Positions 20,221 to 32,900 of a stretch of 64,000 bases of DNA are shown here, in pieces (the stretch's first letter is position 1; each line of letters begins with the position of its first letter). Source of the stretch: Gavia stellata (taxonomy: Eukaryota > Chordata > Aves > Gaviiformes > Gaviidae); assembly GCF_030936135.1 (NCBI RefSeq), contig NC_082611.1, positions 9,935,001-9,999,000 on the forward strand, read 5' to 3'. The notes under the pieces are model-generated. The model was not told the origin of the DNA and ran no database searches. It saw only the letters and a program-made list of their open reading frames with translations. The translations under genes were made by a program, and so were the position numbers.

Positions 20221-20589
20221 TCCAGCAAAGCCCCAGCGGCTCACGGCACCAAAGCAGCAGGCACAGCCCTGGGCCGCCCCGTCTCGGCTGCTGCCTGCAA
20301 AGATGAGTAAAAGCATCCGTGTAAAATTGTCTGGTCTCCCTTGAAGGCACTATCTTGGAGTATTAAAATTTCAAAAGCAAGACTTTCCAGAGCGATTGCA
20401 CTGGATACAATGAGGTAAATAACTGAGGCTCCGCTGGGAGCTTCTAACCTCTTCCTCTGGTGTCAGTGTGGCTTTCAGCTAAAATACGTTTCCACGGGGA
20501 GAGAAACTGCAAAACTTGGTGGGGGTAATGGTGGTGTTGTAAGGGAACGTGTGTGCATTGGAGCAGGTTTCTAAAATAAGGAAATGCTG

Positions 20590-20720
20590 TCATCCCTGAT
20601 TATGTATTTTTATATTTGATATTAAAAATATTTTAATAGAAATATACATAAATAGATAATACACAAAAGCATGTTATCTTTAATGGATTTAAATATATAT
20701 ACACTATCCATATATTTATA
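20590..20720. repeat. AT-rich low-complexity stretch
   Basis: Dense TATTTTTATATT/AAATATTTTAAT/ATATATATAC words without a clear unit length. Confidence 0.7.
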
Positions 20721-20842
20721 TGGAAAGTAAGCAAGTTGCATAATTTTCAGTGCTGGGCAGGAGTGGTTTCTTGAGGCTTTTGCTTTATCCAAAAACAATA
20801 AATTACATGTAGATGATAAAGGTATGCAAAGAAACCAGCTGT

Positions 20843-20859
20843 AAAAAAAAAAAAAAAAA
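20843..20859 (+). repeat. A17 homopolymer
   Basis: Seventeen A residues. No recognisable retrotransposon body lies upstream. Confidence 0.9.
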
Positions 20860-21052
20860 GTTCTTGGATCCAACAAGCTAACAAAACGTTGCTGTGTAGG
20901 GTCTGTGGCAGAAAAAGCGCTTGAGGAACCATTTTGATCGCTGCCCTAGAGGTCACCTGTGGACAGGTCCTGGGCCCGCTGCCCACGAGGACAGCGGGGT
21001 CGGGCATCCGTGTGGCACGGGGCACGTGTCTGACTGGCTCCGAGTGCCGCTG

Positions 21053-21112
21053 CTGAAGCGTGGTCCCGTCTCCTGAAGCGTGGTCCCGTCTCCTGAAGTG
21101 TGGTCCCACCTC
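21053..21112. repeat. 20-bp tandem repeat, three copies
   Basis: Three consecutive 20-base units that start CTGAAGCGTGGTCCC. The third differs at two positions. Confidence 0.9.
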
Positions 21113-23008
21113 CATGGCGGAGATCAGCCGCACCGCGGGGGGCCGGAACCAGCACACCCCGCAGAGCCCACCCCGGGCTCGGCCGTGCCCGGAGCCCATC
21201 ACCCGGGCAGGGAGGGTTGGGGTGCTGGGGGGGCGGCCGCCCCGCTGGGTGATGCTGCCAGACGGTGCCAAGCTCGGCTCTGGGCTCCGGGCTGCCTCTC
21301 CCCAGTTTCTTTTCCCTGTTCCTCCTGTGTCCCTGCTCCAGAGGAGCCGGGAGTTCATCACAGCTGGGGCTCCGTACACCTGAAGCCAACAAACTCTCTT
21401 TTTTCCCTGCAAGTGGCACGAGATGTTTCAAAAGAAAGGTTAAAACCTTCTCTTGGGAAAGCGTTTGAAGACTTGGGCCCTGCTGTGGCTAAAAACACTG
21501 CTAATGGGGAAACCTATGAAAGCTGTCGGCTCCAATTAACATCTTCATTTCCAGGTAAAAAGAACTGAACATGTGTGACCTGAAAGTCGAGACCAAAGTT
21601 AATAGGAGCTTTGTTTTGCACACACACCCCCTCCCCGCCCCGGCTTTCTCCCCAGACTCCAGGATCCTTACTTAAAAAACAACGCTCTCTCTTTGCTAGT
21701 GTCTTCTGTTTCACAATAATTAAATAAAATTCAGAAAACAACGGGAGTTTTCCCCTCCCTAATGAATTTTCAGTGGATGTGGCGAGGTCAGTGCTCGGTG
21801 GAAGATCGGATGTGCCCTTTCCCTTGGCACGCATGGTCCCGGGCTGTGGGTGGCCAGGAGGAGCTACAGCTCTTCAGCCTGAACTTCGTTATTTTATTTT
21901 TCTGTACTCCTTGTCCCATAACCCCTAACTCCCCTGTTATCTTGAATTTCTCCATCCTGCCGTGCCATATGCTGCAGGCAGTGGTAAACCTGGCAGTGGC
22001 AGGACTCCCCCCCCGCACACCACTTGTAAGCAACTGATGCCAGAAGGTCCTTTTATGTCTCTGAGTTTTTTTAGAAGCTGAACATTTTCCTTTATAACAC
22101 ATGAAAGTCGGGGTAAGCATGAACAGTGTGTGATGTAGCCTGAATGAACAAATACCAGTGTCTCTTGAGGACAAATGTCTTTACCCGCCTATACCCCATT
22201 TCATGTTCTGTAGAGACAACGTTTCCCCCAGCCCTGAGTGGGGAGACGGGCCTGCCTGGACCATTTGCCTTCTTTTTTTTTTTTTCCTATTATTGTAATT
22301 CTTTATTTCCTGAAATAGGCTGCTGGATGTCCAGGCAAGGGAGCTGCGAAGACAAGTGCTGTGCTGTCAGCAGCTTGCCAGGGCGCGCTGGTGCTGCCAG
22401 CCGGCAGCAGCCTGCCCCGGCGCAGGCAGCCTGGCCATGGTTTTCCTCTCCGGTGTCTAATCTGGACTGCTCAGACAGCTGGCTGGGCTGAGCTGAGCTG
22501 TCCTTTTCTCTATTAATTCAGTAAGATTTTTTTTCCCCCTGAAAATGACTGGGCAGATAAGGTCTGCACAGCTGAATCGTGAGCTTTTTCTCGTGCGTCT
22601 CCTTTTCCCCCCTGGTTTCCCTTGGCTTTAGTTGCCTGCCTAGGGGAGCAGCTCCTGCCCCAGGGCGAGGATGCTGCCAAGCGGTTCCCTTTGACAGGAA
22701 ACAAAAATATCTCAGGGCCAAAAAAAGGCTTCCAGCAGCTCAGTGAGTAAATTATAGACATTTACCGGCTGCGGCAGTGAGGTCCACCCCCCCCCGAAAA
22801 AAACCCCCAAACCACAAAACCTTATGCTAAATGATGTTAACTATCTATGTGATGGTGTTAGCATAAACCCCCCAGCTTTGGTGCGTCCCACACATGTGCT
22901 GCAGGGAGAGACGGAGCAGTGGGGCACGAGGAAGGCGAGCGGGGTTTGGCCCTGTGCTGTGCGAGTCCCAGCGGATATTGGCTTAACCAAGATGTTCAGC
23001 GGGGTGGT

Positions 23009-23023
23009 GGGGGGGGGGGGGGG
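23009..23023 (+). repeat. G15 homopolymer
   Basis: Fifteen consecutive G residues after GGGGTGGT. The tract is quadruplex-prone and its length may be misjudged. Confidence 0.9.
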
Positions 23024-23333
23024 TCCCACACCACCTCCCACCAGCTGCTCCCTGCTGCTGCCAGGGAATGAGTGGGATGGCGGGAGCCCGCAGGGACAAA
23101 CCTGCTGGGAAATGCATCTCCGGGGCACGGCTGAGCCCAGCTGTCCCTGGGGTGGGCAGGGGGCTTGTCCGAGACAGCCGTCAAGAGACGGGCCAGAGAC
23201 GCGATCGAAGGTGGATTTATAAACTGTGCAAGCTGCTGGTGTGTGATGGCACCTTCATGAATTGCAAAAGCTGAGAGAAGCTTCAAGCAGTGCCAGTTTT
23301 CCTCCGGGAGAGTCTCATTGCTGCCGGGGGCTC

Positions 23334-23406
23334 CTCCAGCCTGGGGGACCCCTCCAGCCTGGGGGACCCCTCCAGCCTGGGGGGACCCCTCCAGCCTGGG
23401 GGACCC
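23334..23406. repeat. 18/19-bp tandem repeat, four copies
   Basis: Four units of CTCCAGCCTGGGGGACCC, the third with one extra G. It is a simple minisatellite. Confidence 0.95.
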
Positions 23407-24046
23407 TGGGACGGGCTTGGCTCAGCACAGGGACTGCCTCACACCAGCACCAGAGCCCATTTTGCTGTTGGTTGCTCCTTATTGGTACCCCAAAAGTCTC
23501 CCTGACTTTTGTGGCCAAAGGTTTCCAGGTGTCCTGCGAAAACTGCTTTGACGGGGAGCGAGGTCTGTGGGTCGGCAGCCTTGTCCCCCTTTTGGGGCAG
23601 GGCTCTGCAGCACAGCCACCGAAAAAGGCTGACTGGGGTTTTCATTCACTGCTTTTGCTGTGCAGGGCTTGGAAACTTGGCTGGAAACTTTCATTCCTGG
23701 GTGCAAATCATCAGAGGTGCTGCTGATCAGACATAAAGCACAGCTCTAACGAGAGAGCAATTCCTGCCGTGGTTTCTGCTCATAAAACTGGTCAGCCTTG
23801 AAGGCCATGGAGCCAAAGCACAGGTGACGTGAGAGAGAAACGAATCGCAGCTGGCACCATGGGCGTGAAGCCTCCGGAGTCAGTTAGTGAGGGTGGAGCT
23901 TTTTTGGGCAGATTGCTGGAAGAGCTGATGCTCCTCACCAGTATCTCTTTGCCGTCCCCGAGCAAGGTCCCGGCTGCCTCCTGCTGCGTTGGCAAAATGT
24001 AGCTGAATGCGGTAATCTGCAAAAAAAGTCTAGTCCAGCTCTTGGA

Positions 24047-24060
24047 GTTACCATAGCAAC
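24047..24060. promoter_or_regulatory. RFX X-box-like motif
   Basis: GTTACCATAGCAAC fits the RFX-family X-box rule (GTNRCC, short spacer, RGYAAC) in both halves. X-boxes are typical of ciliary-gene promoters and RFX enhancers. No gene start is visible nearby, so any role would be as a distal element. Confidence 0.45.
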
Positions 24061-25279
24061 TAGATATTTGCTCATTTGTATTTCTTGAAAATTACGCTGG
24101 GCTGTTGATTGCATCGTTTGTGAAGCTCCCTGTCAAGGGGCCGACAGAGCGTTGTTTGTCAGGGCTGTATGGGAGTGACTGGTGCTGTTATTAAGCAGAT
24201 TTCTGAATGGGAACTTTGCTGGAGTGTGGCATGTGTTATAACTGCATCCCTCCCGCAGAAACCCAGTAACATAACCTCTGGCCTAGGAAGTGTGTGCTTG
24301 CTCTGCTTATCCCCTCTGACATCCATTTGTACTTGTGTAGTTGCTTGGGATAACACAAAATCCGAGCGACTCACGGTGGGAGACGTTGCTAAGGACGGGA
24401 TGGGGAAGGCTTGCAGGAAAAGCTTTCTTCTTGCACCTCCTTAGTGTGGAGAGGAGTCAAATAAAATATCCTCCTCTGGCTGTGCTCGGAAACCTGCCCC
24501 GGGGTAGGACGGCGAGGAGGTTTCACTTGAAGGTAGTCTGAGGAATCACCGTCTCCCCGTGTGATCGGGAGAGGTGAGAGCAGCGCGGCTGGAAGGGCCC
24601 CAGGAGCAGCACCCGCTGGCCGCGATGGGAGGGCTGCGGTCCGGCTCCTGGGGGAATAACCACCATCTTCCGCTTCCAGAGTGCGTGGAGACTTTGAGGT
24701 TTGGGAAAATGCCAGCTTAGATTAAATGCTTGCTAATTTTTGGTATTGCAAAGCCCGCACTTGCTGCGGAGCGACGGGCAAAGACAGTGCTGCAGGGCTG
24801 GCTTGAATTTTCAGAGGTGGCTGTAGATGAGGGTGGGGAAGGCTTTTTTTTTTCTTTATGCTGAAGACAAAATTAATTTGGTTTGGATGCTGTTTAGACT
24901 CAGTGGTCACGGGTTCCCAAAAGTCAATTGACCTGCAATCCAGTGGTGGTTTAAGAGCTCAGCCTTTGTTGTCAAGTATTTCTTTAACAGTGCAAATCCA
25001 CTTGCCACTAATTCCTCTTTTATCTTGTTGAGATAATTAAATTAGGAGGCAGGACATCATGGCAGGTCTGTAGATAGAAGTTGTTTTGTGCAGCTTGTCT
25101 GCATGAGGACACAACACCTTCATGGGCTCCCGGTCTGGTCATCGCTGCTGGCACTGGAGCCTGCGTGGAGCATGGGGGCTGCTAGACCTTGTCTCCTCCA
25201 TCACAGCCAACCTCCTCCAGCCTCCCACCACCAGCTATGGGTTGTACCCAGCAGACACCGAATGTGAATGTCACAGACA

Positions 25280-25560
25280 GAGGGAGGGTAAGGAAATGGC
25301 AGAAGTGAGGGTTAAAGCAATTAAATGTGGTATTTCATCAGCGTGGAGAGCAAGTGCTTGCAGGAATGGGCTGTGGCGTTTATTAAAATCCAAAGCATCA
25401 CACGAAGACACGGTCCCGAGTAAAAGCTGAATGCAGATGATGAATGTATTCCTCTAATATGGATAGTTACCCTGGATTTAGCTGGGTTGTGAAAGTGATT
25501 ATAATTTGGTAATAGCAATAAGGTTAACAGCCCTAATGAAATCTTAAATGCCAGCTTTGT
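25280..25560. promoter_or_regulatory. Candidate conserved noncoding element
   Basis: Motif-dense AT-rich sequence contains GGGTTAAAGCAATTAAATG, a TTTATTAAAATC word, GATTATAATTTGG, AAGGTTAACAGCCCTAATGA and similar. It is flanked by ordinary GC-rich DNA and contains no repeat. It resembles developmental enhancers in texture, and conservation is untested. Confidence 0.25.
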
Positions 25561-27164
25561 AACCTGCCCCTTTTTCTGTGTTGACTCCATTGAGCGACCT
25601 GCTGTAGCTGCCTGGAGGGGGCTGCGTGTTGCTTTGCACATGATCCCGCCGACCCCCCATGCACACCTGGCCTGATTGGGGCTTTGGCATTATTTATCAT
25701 CCTGTGCCCCATAACTGCACAGATAACATGGAGCGGCTCCTGCTCTGGCAGTAACTCAGGCAGGGCTCTGAAAAGCCTTGCTCGGATTTGATGGGTTTGG
25801 GTGTATTCTGCATCTACCGTAAATTAATCTTTCACTGCGCATTATCCTGGTCCTCTGGCTGCTCCCTGCTGCAGGGCTGTCCCTTGCGGGGATGACTGCC
25901 AGGGCAACAGCCATCGGGCTCCCAAAGCATCCTGGTGCTGGTGGGTTTGGTCCCTTCAACCCTGGGTACCCCCAGGAGGTGACTTCTGGGGAAGGACTAG
26001 CCAGTTTGTGGCTTTGGGTGGAGAGGGCTGAGGCAGTGGTGAAGGATGCTCACACTTTCTTCCAATCCTGGTTTTAGCATACAATCATACAAGGCACAAA
26101 ATGTCTGTCAGGGTGGGGTTTTTAACTTTAAAATGCCAGCACAGACTCTCACTGCTCATATTATCTGGCAGCTACAGCCACCGCATCCTCTCTCGCGTTA
26201 CTTTCTCCATTTTTCTGGTTTAAACTCAGCAAACCCAAAAAAAGCTGCTGTTTTGTTCAGATGGCTCAGTGCAGTGAATGACCCATTTTTCTTCTCGGAT
26301 GAGTCACGGATCCTCCTCTGAAAGATCTCATTATTAATATGCCATTTGGGGGATATGTCTGATTTTTCCAGCAGTGGCCTTGTCTGCGCTCACTAAGGGA
26401 ACCTACACAATTAATGGCACATGCCAAATGGCTGCACCCTGATGCAACTGATTTAGTATCTATGTATTTTTAAAGGATATGTTGCTTTTTTAATGGGCAT
26501 TTTTAGACACAACATGCTTAACATTTTTTCCTTATTATAATTTTTTGTTGAAATTCTTCTCGATCAGGGGAAGGAGATCCCTTCCCAGATGGTATGTCTC
26601 GCAAAAGAGAAGCAGAATAGGACAAGGGGGGTTATTTTTCATGTGCAGGATGGTGATGGAGTGGGGTTGAAGCTCAGGGAGAGAGCGACCATCACCCCTG
26701 TGTCTGGGCTGCCAGGGCAGCGCATCCCAAAGCCCCGCTCTTTGTCTTTTGCACAGACCTCGTTAAGCTGTTGGAGAAAATGAACCCTTGTGACAGATGC
26801 CCCCTACAAGGGGAAATACAGAGTCCTAAGGGAGGAGAACAGAGTCGAGTTTATTTTTGGAAGAGGCCAAATGCACCATCTGGGCTGTCTGAACCCCACC
26901 TCGGATGGAGGCAATGTGCTCATTTTATAATGGTACCTTTATTTACAAGTTGAAATATGTTTTCCCTTACATTTGTGGATATCCTGCCTTTGAAACACCA
27001 CCTGAAGTGTAACTTTAAACAACATCTTCCTAGTCCAGTAGATAGGTTAACTCAAGGGTACCAAATGCAACTTGAAGGAGGATTATGTTCCTCCTATTTT
27101 CCATTTGTTGGTTTCCCCTGAGCTGCATTTTTGAAACTGGACTTCTCTGGAGCATCCTGCAAAT

Positions 27165-28459
27165 GCTCCATCTCCAGCAAGCCTAGTGAAAACATTTAAC
27201 CAATATTTAACATACATATACAGTCATTACATATACATTTAACCATATATAAATACACACGTATTTATGTATTGCATTACTAGTATATCACAACCATTTC
27301 ATGTACAAACACACGCACGTATCCTCTGCAGGTCCCACATCTCACGCTCCCTTTCTCCCACCCGGTGCAGAGTAACCAGCACTAAGGTCTCACCCATGGA
27401 CATGTCTCCTGGAGAAGAGCCCAATTACTTAATTTTGAAGTTTAAAGTGACGTATTTTGTAAGATTTATACTAAAACCTAATTTCAGGGTGATTATACAC
27501 CATAGGAAGTTGTGGTGCGTATTGCCTCCTTAGCCTGATGAGCTGGCTGAGCTGAAGGACAAGTGCTCTGTGCTCTGCTGAGAACGGCTTATAGAAAAAG
27601 GGCCCGATAGTCAATAAGGTTTTTGGCATCACCGCGAATATTTACTGGTTTGGGGGTCATTCTGTTTATGGGGGTTTTGGGATCAGCCAGGTGCTGGGAT
27701 CGGCCCCGTGGATAAGCGGCTATTTGTGTGGCTCAGCTCTGCTGGCAGACCGAGACGTCCCCCTGATTAGATTAGTTTTGCACACTGAGCTCTGCCTTCC
27801 CCCCCCGCCCCCCCAATCCCATGCCTATTATTGTGGATCTGCTGAAAATAACAGGTTGTTGCCAATTTTGGAGCTGGGCTTGCGCGGTGGTTGAGCCTGG
27901 CCACATCTCAGCCCTCCCCTTGTCACAGCCCAGCATTTGGGCGTGCAGAGCTTCGATGTACGGGGGGCTTGTACACGGGAGCTGGGGCCACACAATTTAA
28001 ACTACTTTAACTTGTAGCTCAGCCACTCACTTTACAGCCTTTTTAATTTTAGATGGAGGCTTTACGCACGTGCCTGTCTGCCCCAAGGCTCTCAATGTGT
28101 GCTTAAAGCCCCACTGATGTAGTGGACAAACATCGATTTAGTGGATTTAGTGATGATGCTTGCTCAGGCTCCCCAAAACGACACCAAGCAGCTTGAGCCG
28201 TTTTCTCAGCTGGGGGAGCAGTGGGATGGCAGCATTACCTCCGAGTTGGGAGAGAGGTTTCTAAAGACAGCCGGACAAGGTGACAAGGCAGCCAGGCACA
28301 GAGCTCCATCTCCAGCAAGCCTAGTGAAAGCATTTAACCAGTATTTAACATACATTCATTATATATACATTTAACCATATATAAATACACACATATTTAT
28401 GTATTGCATTACTAGTATATCATAACCCTTTCATGTACAAACACACGCACGTATCCTCT
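27165..28459 (+). repeat. Local direct duplication, 163 bp and 157 bp copies
   Basis: Copy 1 is 27165-27327 and copy 2 is 28303-28459. Both begin GCTCCATCTCCAGCAAGCC and both end ACGCACGTATCCTCT. They share an unusual AT-rich middle with TATATACATTTAACCATATA-like and TTTATGTATTGCATTACTAG-like words. They differ by scattered substitutions and one 6-base length difference. The 975 bases between are not repeated and contain no recognised gene. This could be a local duplication or two copies of an unnamed repeat family. Confidence 0.9.
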
Positions 28460-28929
28460 CCTGGGGTCTGTTCCTTCGTCCCTGCTGAGGATGGGTCCAA
28501 GCCATGTCCTGGCTCAGCCCTTCATCGCTTCTACGAACACAAGGATCAACTTTTCGGGGCAGCTCATGTTGGTCACTGGTCTCTTGTGTCCCCTGCAGCA
28601 CGGTGAAGGTCTGCCCCACTCTCACCCATCCCAGGAAGCAAAGCAGAGGTGATCTCACGTGTAGCTTCAACAAACAGAAACCAATGTTGGATTTGATTAA
28701 AAGATGGGAAAGAGACTGAGAAATAAATTAACCTCTATGGCACTCATCGCCCTGGGAAAACAAGCGCTGCAGAGCGGGATAGCAGGTTTTACGTGTGCTT
28801 TGGGGATTGAATCTTGGACCAATAAATCAGAAATCCAATTTGCCCGATCTCTGGTAGGGCAGTTTCTCTGGGCCTTGCTTTGGGGGAGAGCTGTGCTGGG
28901 TCAGGGGTGGCCGCTTGCTCTGCGGGGGG

Positions 28930-29280
28930 CTCGGCTCTCACAAGGCTGAGTCTCCCGCTTGGAAAGGCTGCGGCTGTTGTAGGCTATTGTACTGCAGGTT
29001 ATCATCATGCAGATAGTGCAGCACATCTCCGCTGCACCCCTGGCAATCTCTGGCATCACTGTGATTTCCTCTGGCCGCTTTTTGAATATGATTTTGAACG
29101 ATCAGTGTGTGACTCTGCAATAAGAATGCTAATTAAGTGCCACTTCCACAACTGCAGGGTTAAATTAGTTTCAGCCATCACCAATGGCTTATTGAACGTT
29201 TGTACCCCTGGATACTTTCTGTGATTTTCTTTGAATGATTTAGTCCCAAATCCAGCATGGTTCCATTTAAATGGGATTTG
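28930..29280. promoter_or_regulatory. Candidate conserved noncoding element
   Basis: The block contains AATGCTAATTAAGTGCC, GGTTAAATTAGTTTC, CATCACCAATGGC and TCCATTTAAATGGGA, the last with a short palindrome. Repeats are absent. This is a judgement from texture and homeodomain/CCAAT-like words only. Confidence 0.25.
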
Positions 29281-32200
29281 TCCCAGCCGGATGGGCTTGT
29301 GTTGATGTTGCATTGGAGCTCGCCTGGGTGCTGCTGTGGTGATGGTGACCTGGACCCATGTGTGTTGCAAACACGGTCCCCAGAAGAAGCAGCTAAGATG
29401 TGTAACAAGGGTAGGTTGTTCTTGGATTGCTTAAAAAAAAGAGGAGGAGAAGGTGGATGCAACAATATATTGATAATTCATCTGTCCCTGCCTGTGTCCT
29501 GGGCCAGGTTCTCATTTCTAGTGTGCTGGAATGAACCCAGAACACCGTTAATGATAGTGGAATTGCTTCTAGACTTGCATTTGTGTGGTTGAAACTAAAA
29601 ATCTGTCTGTAGTTTGGGCTCAATCTGCTTGTCAGCCTCTCAGGAGAAGGAGCCACCCAAATACTTTTTGCAAGGTGGAATCTGATCTCTTTTAATTTAC
29701 CAAAAGACAGACAGTTTGCTGGGGGTATCTTCTGGCTTGGATTCACCATTAAAAAGTCAATCAGCCTGAGTGTTAGTAGTGCAGGTCACACAAGTGCGAC
29801 AGCAGGAGGGTCTGGGATGGAGAGCAGCCGTGGTGGCTTTCCTGGGGTCCACGTGTCTCCTCCAGGCACAGTGGGATGCAGAAGCTGATCTGAAGCCACG
29901 TGCCAACTTTGTTACCAGACGGGCATCTTGCTGCGCTCCCTGGTTTGACGCATGCTGTCTCTCCTTCTCTCCATCCCGGATTTCTAAAAAAGCATTGCCA
30001 TATGTTGCACGAGCTATAGGCCACAGGGGATGAATCACAGCTCCCACTGCTGAAATGAGGCCGTCTCCACCTTGGATCTTGTTGTCATCAATAATATACG
30101 ACTGTTTAGGGTGACAATATGGCAGACAGACTGGTGCCATGGGGTTGGGGTCAGGCCAGGAGGGTAACCCCGAAAGAGCGGGGTCGGACTCAGAGGATCC
30201 CTGGTCCTGCGCAAGTTCTGGTCCAATGGCAGTTGAAATCCCATCGGCTTTGCTGGGGTTTGAGCCAGACCTCAGGGCTGGAGGTGTCCCTCAGCTGGGT
30301 GGAAATCCAGCCACTGCCCATATTTCATGGGTTTTCATAGTCTGGGAGAGAAAATCCCACTTGGGTGGCAAGTTTGCCTCTATATAAGCCTCAGCGTTCA
30401 AAATCTCGCCAAGCCTTTTGATGCAAGACTGACTCTGAAATATCCTAATTCAGGGCTATGTGGATTATGGCAGTTTTGGCAAAATCTGCTTCCTCTCCCT
30501 GGTCCCCGTGGGTCTGAGAAACCAAGCGTGGAAGTTGGTGCTAAAGCTGACCTTGAATTTCACCCCAAACTTGATGTGTTTCTTTTTGTTTGTCTGGGGT
30601 TTTTTTGTGTCTTGTTTTGTTCCTTTTTTAAAGAAAAGGGTGGGTTGGTTGTTTTTTTCCTATTATCACCTCCAACCAGCCCCGCAGGGCCAGGAAAAAA
30701 GATAGGGCTGATTTACTTTCCAATTCCTTTGCCATCATCCAAATCGTTATGTGATCTGAATTTGGCCCAGCGGCATCTTTTTGCTAAGTGAAGGCTCCAA
30801 GATAAGATAAAATAAGACGCTATAGCTGGACGCTACGAAGAGGAGAAGCAGGCAGGGCTGTGGCAGGTACCTGCCCTGCACTTGTCAGCCTGTGCAGCGC
30901 TGTCTTGGCAGCGAGGGTGCAGAAAGCTGATTTACAGCAAGGACTTCCCGAGTGGTAGAAATGGTAATGGCTCACCATTTATTAGCGTTTTCTTCCTTTC
31001 ATAGAAGGATTAGTTGCTGGTGAGGGACTAGATTTCTGGCTGGAGTAAAACAAATAGGAGTGCTTTGGATAAGATGCCCCAGGTGGGAAACTGCAGCCAG
31101 AGGTACAAAAAAACCCAGGAGCTGCAGCAGAGCAGGGATGGAGAAAACCAACTTAAAAGACCAGGCTCTTTCCAGAAGAGAGAGGTAAGTACATGCAAAA
31201 TAAAAAGAATTGGTCATTCTGCATGGGGAAATGCCCGAAGTGAAAAATCCCTGTGAGAGAGGGAGTACTGGCGAGCAAGCACAGAAGGATGCAGTACAAT
31301 TGTCAGTGTGGAATTGGTGATTGAAGAACAAAAGCAGTTTCCTCTCTAGTTCTCTGAATTGCCCTTGCAGTGATTTATTTTACTTAAATGGTTTGTCCCT
31401 GCTAGCTGATTTGGGGAACTGGGTTCTCTGCTAATGACAGATGTTTCATGGAGCCAAATACTGCACTGATTTACTTCACGCTCCTTCACTGACTTCCCTG
31501 GCAATGCCCAGGGTGTAAAACAGCACAGCTCCCGTATGCCACACTGAGAAAGAGCCCTATTTTCATCATAAAATGCCTTCTGCGACACTAAATAAGCAGT
31601 TTAAAAACAAAGCCTAAAATCACTGTTATTAAGCCATGACTGCCGCTGGCCTCTGCCTTTTCTTGAAGGTTACTGATTGCCATCGTGGATAACAATTTTT
31701 GCTGCTTGGGCTTTCTTTGTCCCCAGGCAGCTGAGTTGCTGGGGGGCCCGTAGTTATCTGTGGTGTCCTCGTGCCCAGGGCATGGTGCTTGTCAGCTGGG
31801 GTGAAGTGTGGGGTGTCCCAGGGAGGACGCGGTGGCTCCTGCGATGGCTGGTTCGCCCGCTGCCACTTGCCTCCCCGCAGAGAGCGGCTCTGCAAAGCCT
31901 GAAACACTGCTCGATGCCTGGGGTTGCAGCAAGGCTGCTCTGTGATCCGAGGGAGGCAGTTACCATTGCTTATAAACATCCTGTGGAGATTAGATCTGTT
32001 GGTCCTTTCTCCCAGGAAAGCAGCTCAGCTGCCTGCTTTGTTTGAACACTTCAGCACAAGCTGGGCATCGGAGGAGCCCGTAGGGCGAGTTAGGGATGGG
32101 TACTGCAATAATGCTCGCTCTGCTCCTCGCAGCCCATCTGCAAATACATAAACAATATTGAGCTCTTGTTTTCCTATTATGCTCATTTTGAACACGTAAT

Positions 32201-32834
32201 TTCCAAACGGCTCTGCGTGTTTGGTTTTTCCGTTAACCCAGACAAGGCGTCCTCGAGTACCACCAGAAACCAAGCGAAATGCCTGCCGGCATAAGCAAAT
32301 CTAGGAGACATTATGCTCTGCGTTTTGCAAGGGAGATGATAAAGATCCTATTTCCATGGCAGGTCGCTGTAATGTTTGTTGCTGCTCGTCCCCTAGCAAT
32401 GCTGCTGAGGTCACGCTGGGGCTGCGGGCTGAATTTGGCCTGGGTGGAAGCACCGGGCTCTCCTTGGCTTTGCAGAGGGTATGGCAGTGCCCGCCACATC
32501 CTTGTCACTCCTGCCAGTGCTGGACCAGTGCACAGACTTTTAAGGAAGCCCAAAAATCAGTGGGGCTGAGATATTTCACATGCTGCCAAAAGCAGCTTCC
32601 AGGTGTCACACAGGCTGCCCCGCTGCTGGAGATGTCTTTCCTTCCAGGCTGGTGGGTCCTCCACATTGCACTGGGGTTACACCAGGGTTACCCCAAGGTT
32701 ACTCCACGGTGAGGCTTGCCCAGCTGGCACAGGGATGACCCAGCTATGCACCCCTGAGGGCTCCAGCTGGGCAACCCGAAAGGGGAGCATCCGCTCTGCT
32801 CGCCCCGAGGGGGACAGCAGCACCTGCAGGGACG

Positions 32835-32900
32835 GTGCACAGACGTTGGCCCCTGGGCAGGGTCCAGGTGCACAGATGTTGGCCCCTGGGCAGGGTCCAG
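32835..32900. repeat. 33-bp tandem duplication
   Basis: Two 33-base units (32835-32867 and 32868-32900), beginning GTGCACAGA, differ at one base. Confidence 0.92.

Larger units (their letters stand above)
19111..24000. other. Intergenic DNA downstream of CLEC19A, rich in minisatellites
   Basis: No protein-coding exon was recognised. The stretch carries three short tandem arrays (20001-20220, 21053-21112, 23334-23406), A- and G-runs, and an AT-rich patch at about 20590-20720. The GC-rich open frames here are repeat-derived or chance frames. Confidence 0.6.
24001..27164. other. Intergenic DNA with candidate regulatory blocks
   Basis: No gene was recognised on either strand. The block includes an RFX X-box-like palindrome (24047-24060), an AT-rich motif-dense stretch (25280-25560), and another near 26320-26480 with CCATTTGG and CCAAATGG in inverted orientation. 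Confidence 0.55.

Noticed and set aside
19814-20310. Repetitive open frames on both strands over the minisatellite
   Set aside because: They are made by the 27/28-bp units and change frame wherever unit lengths differ. There is no start, splice or domain support.
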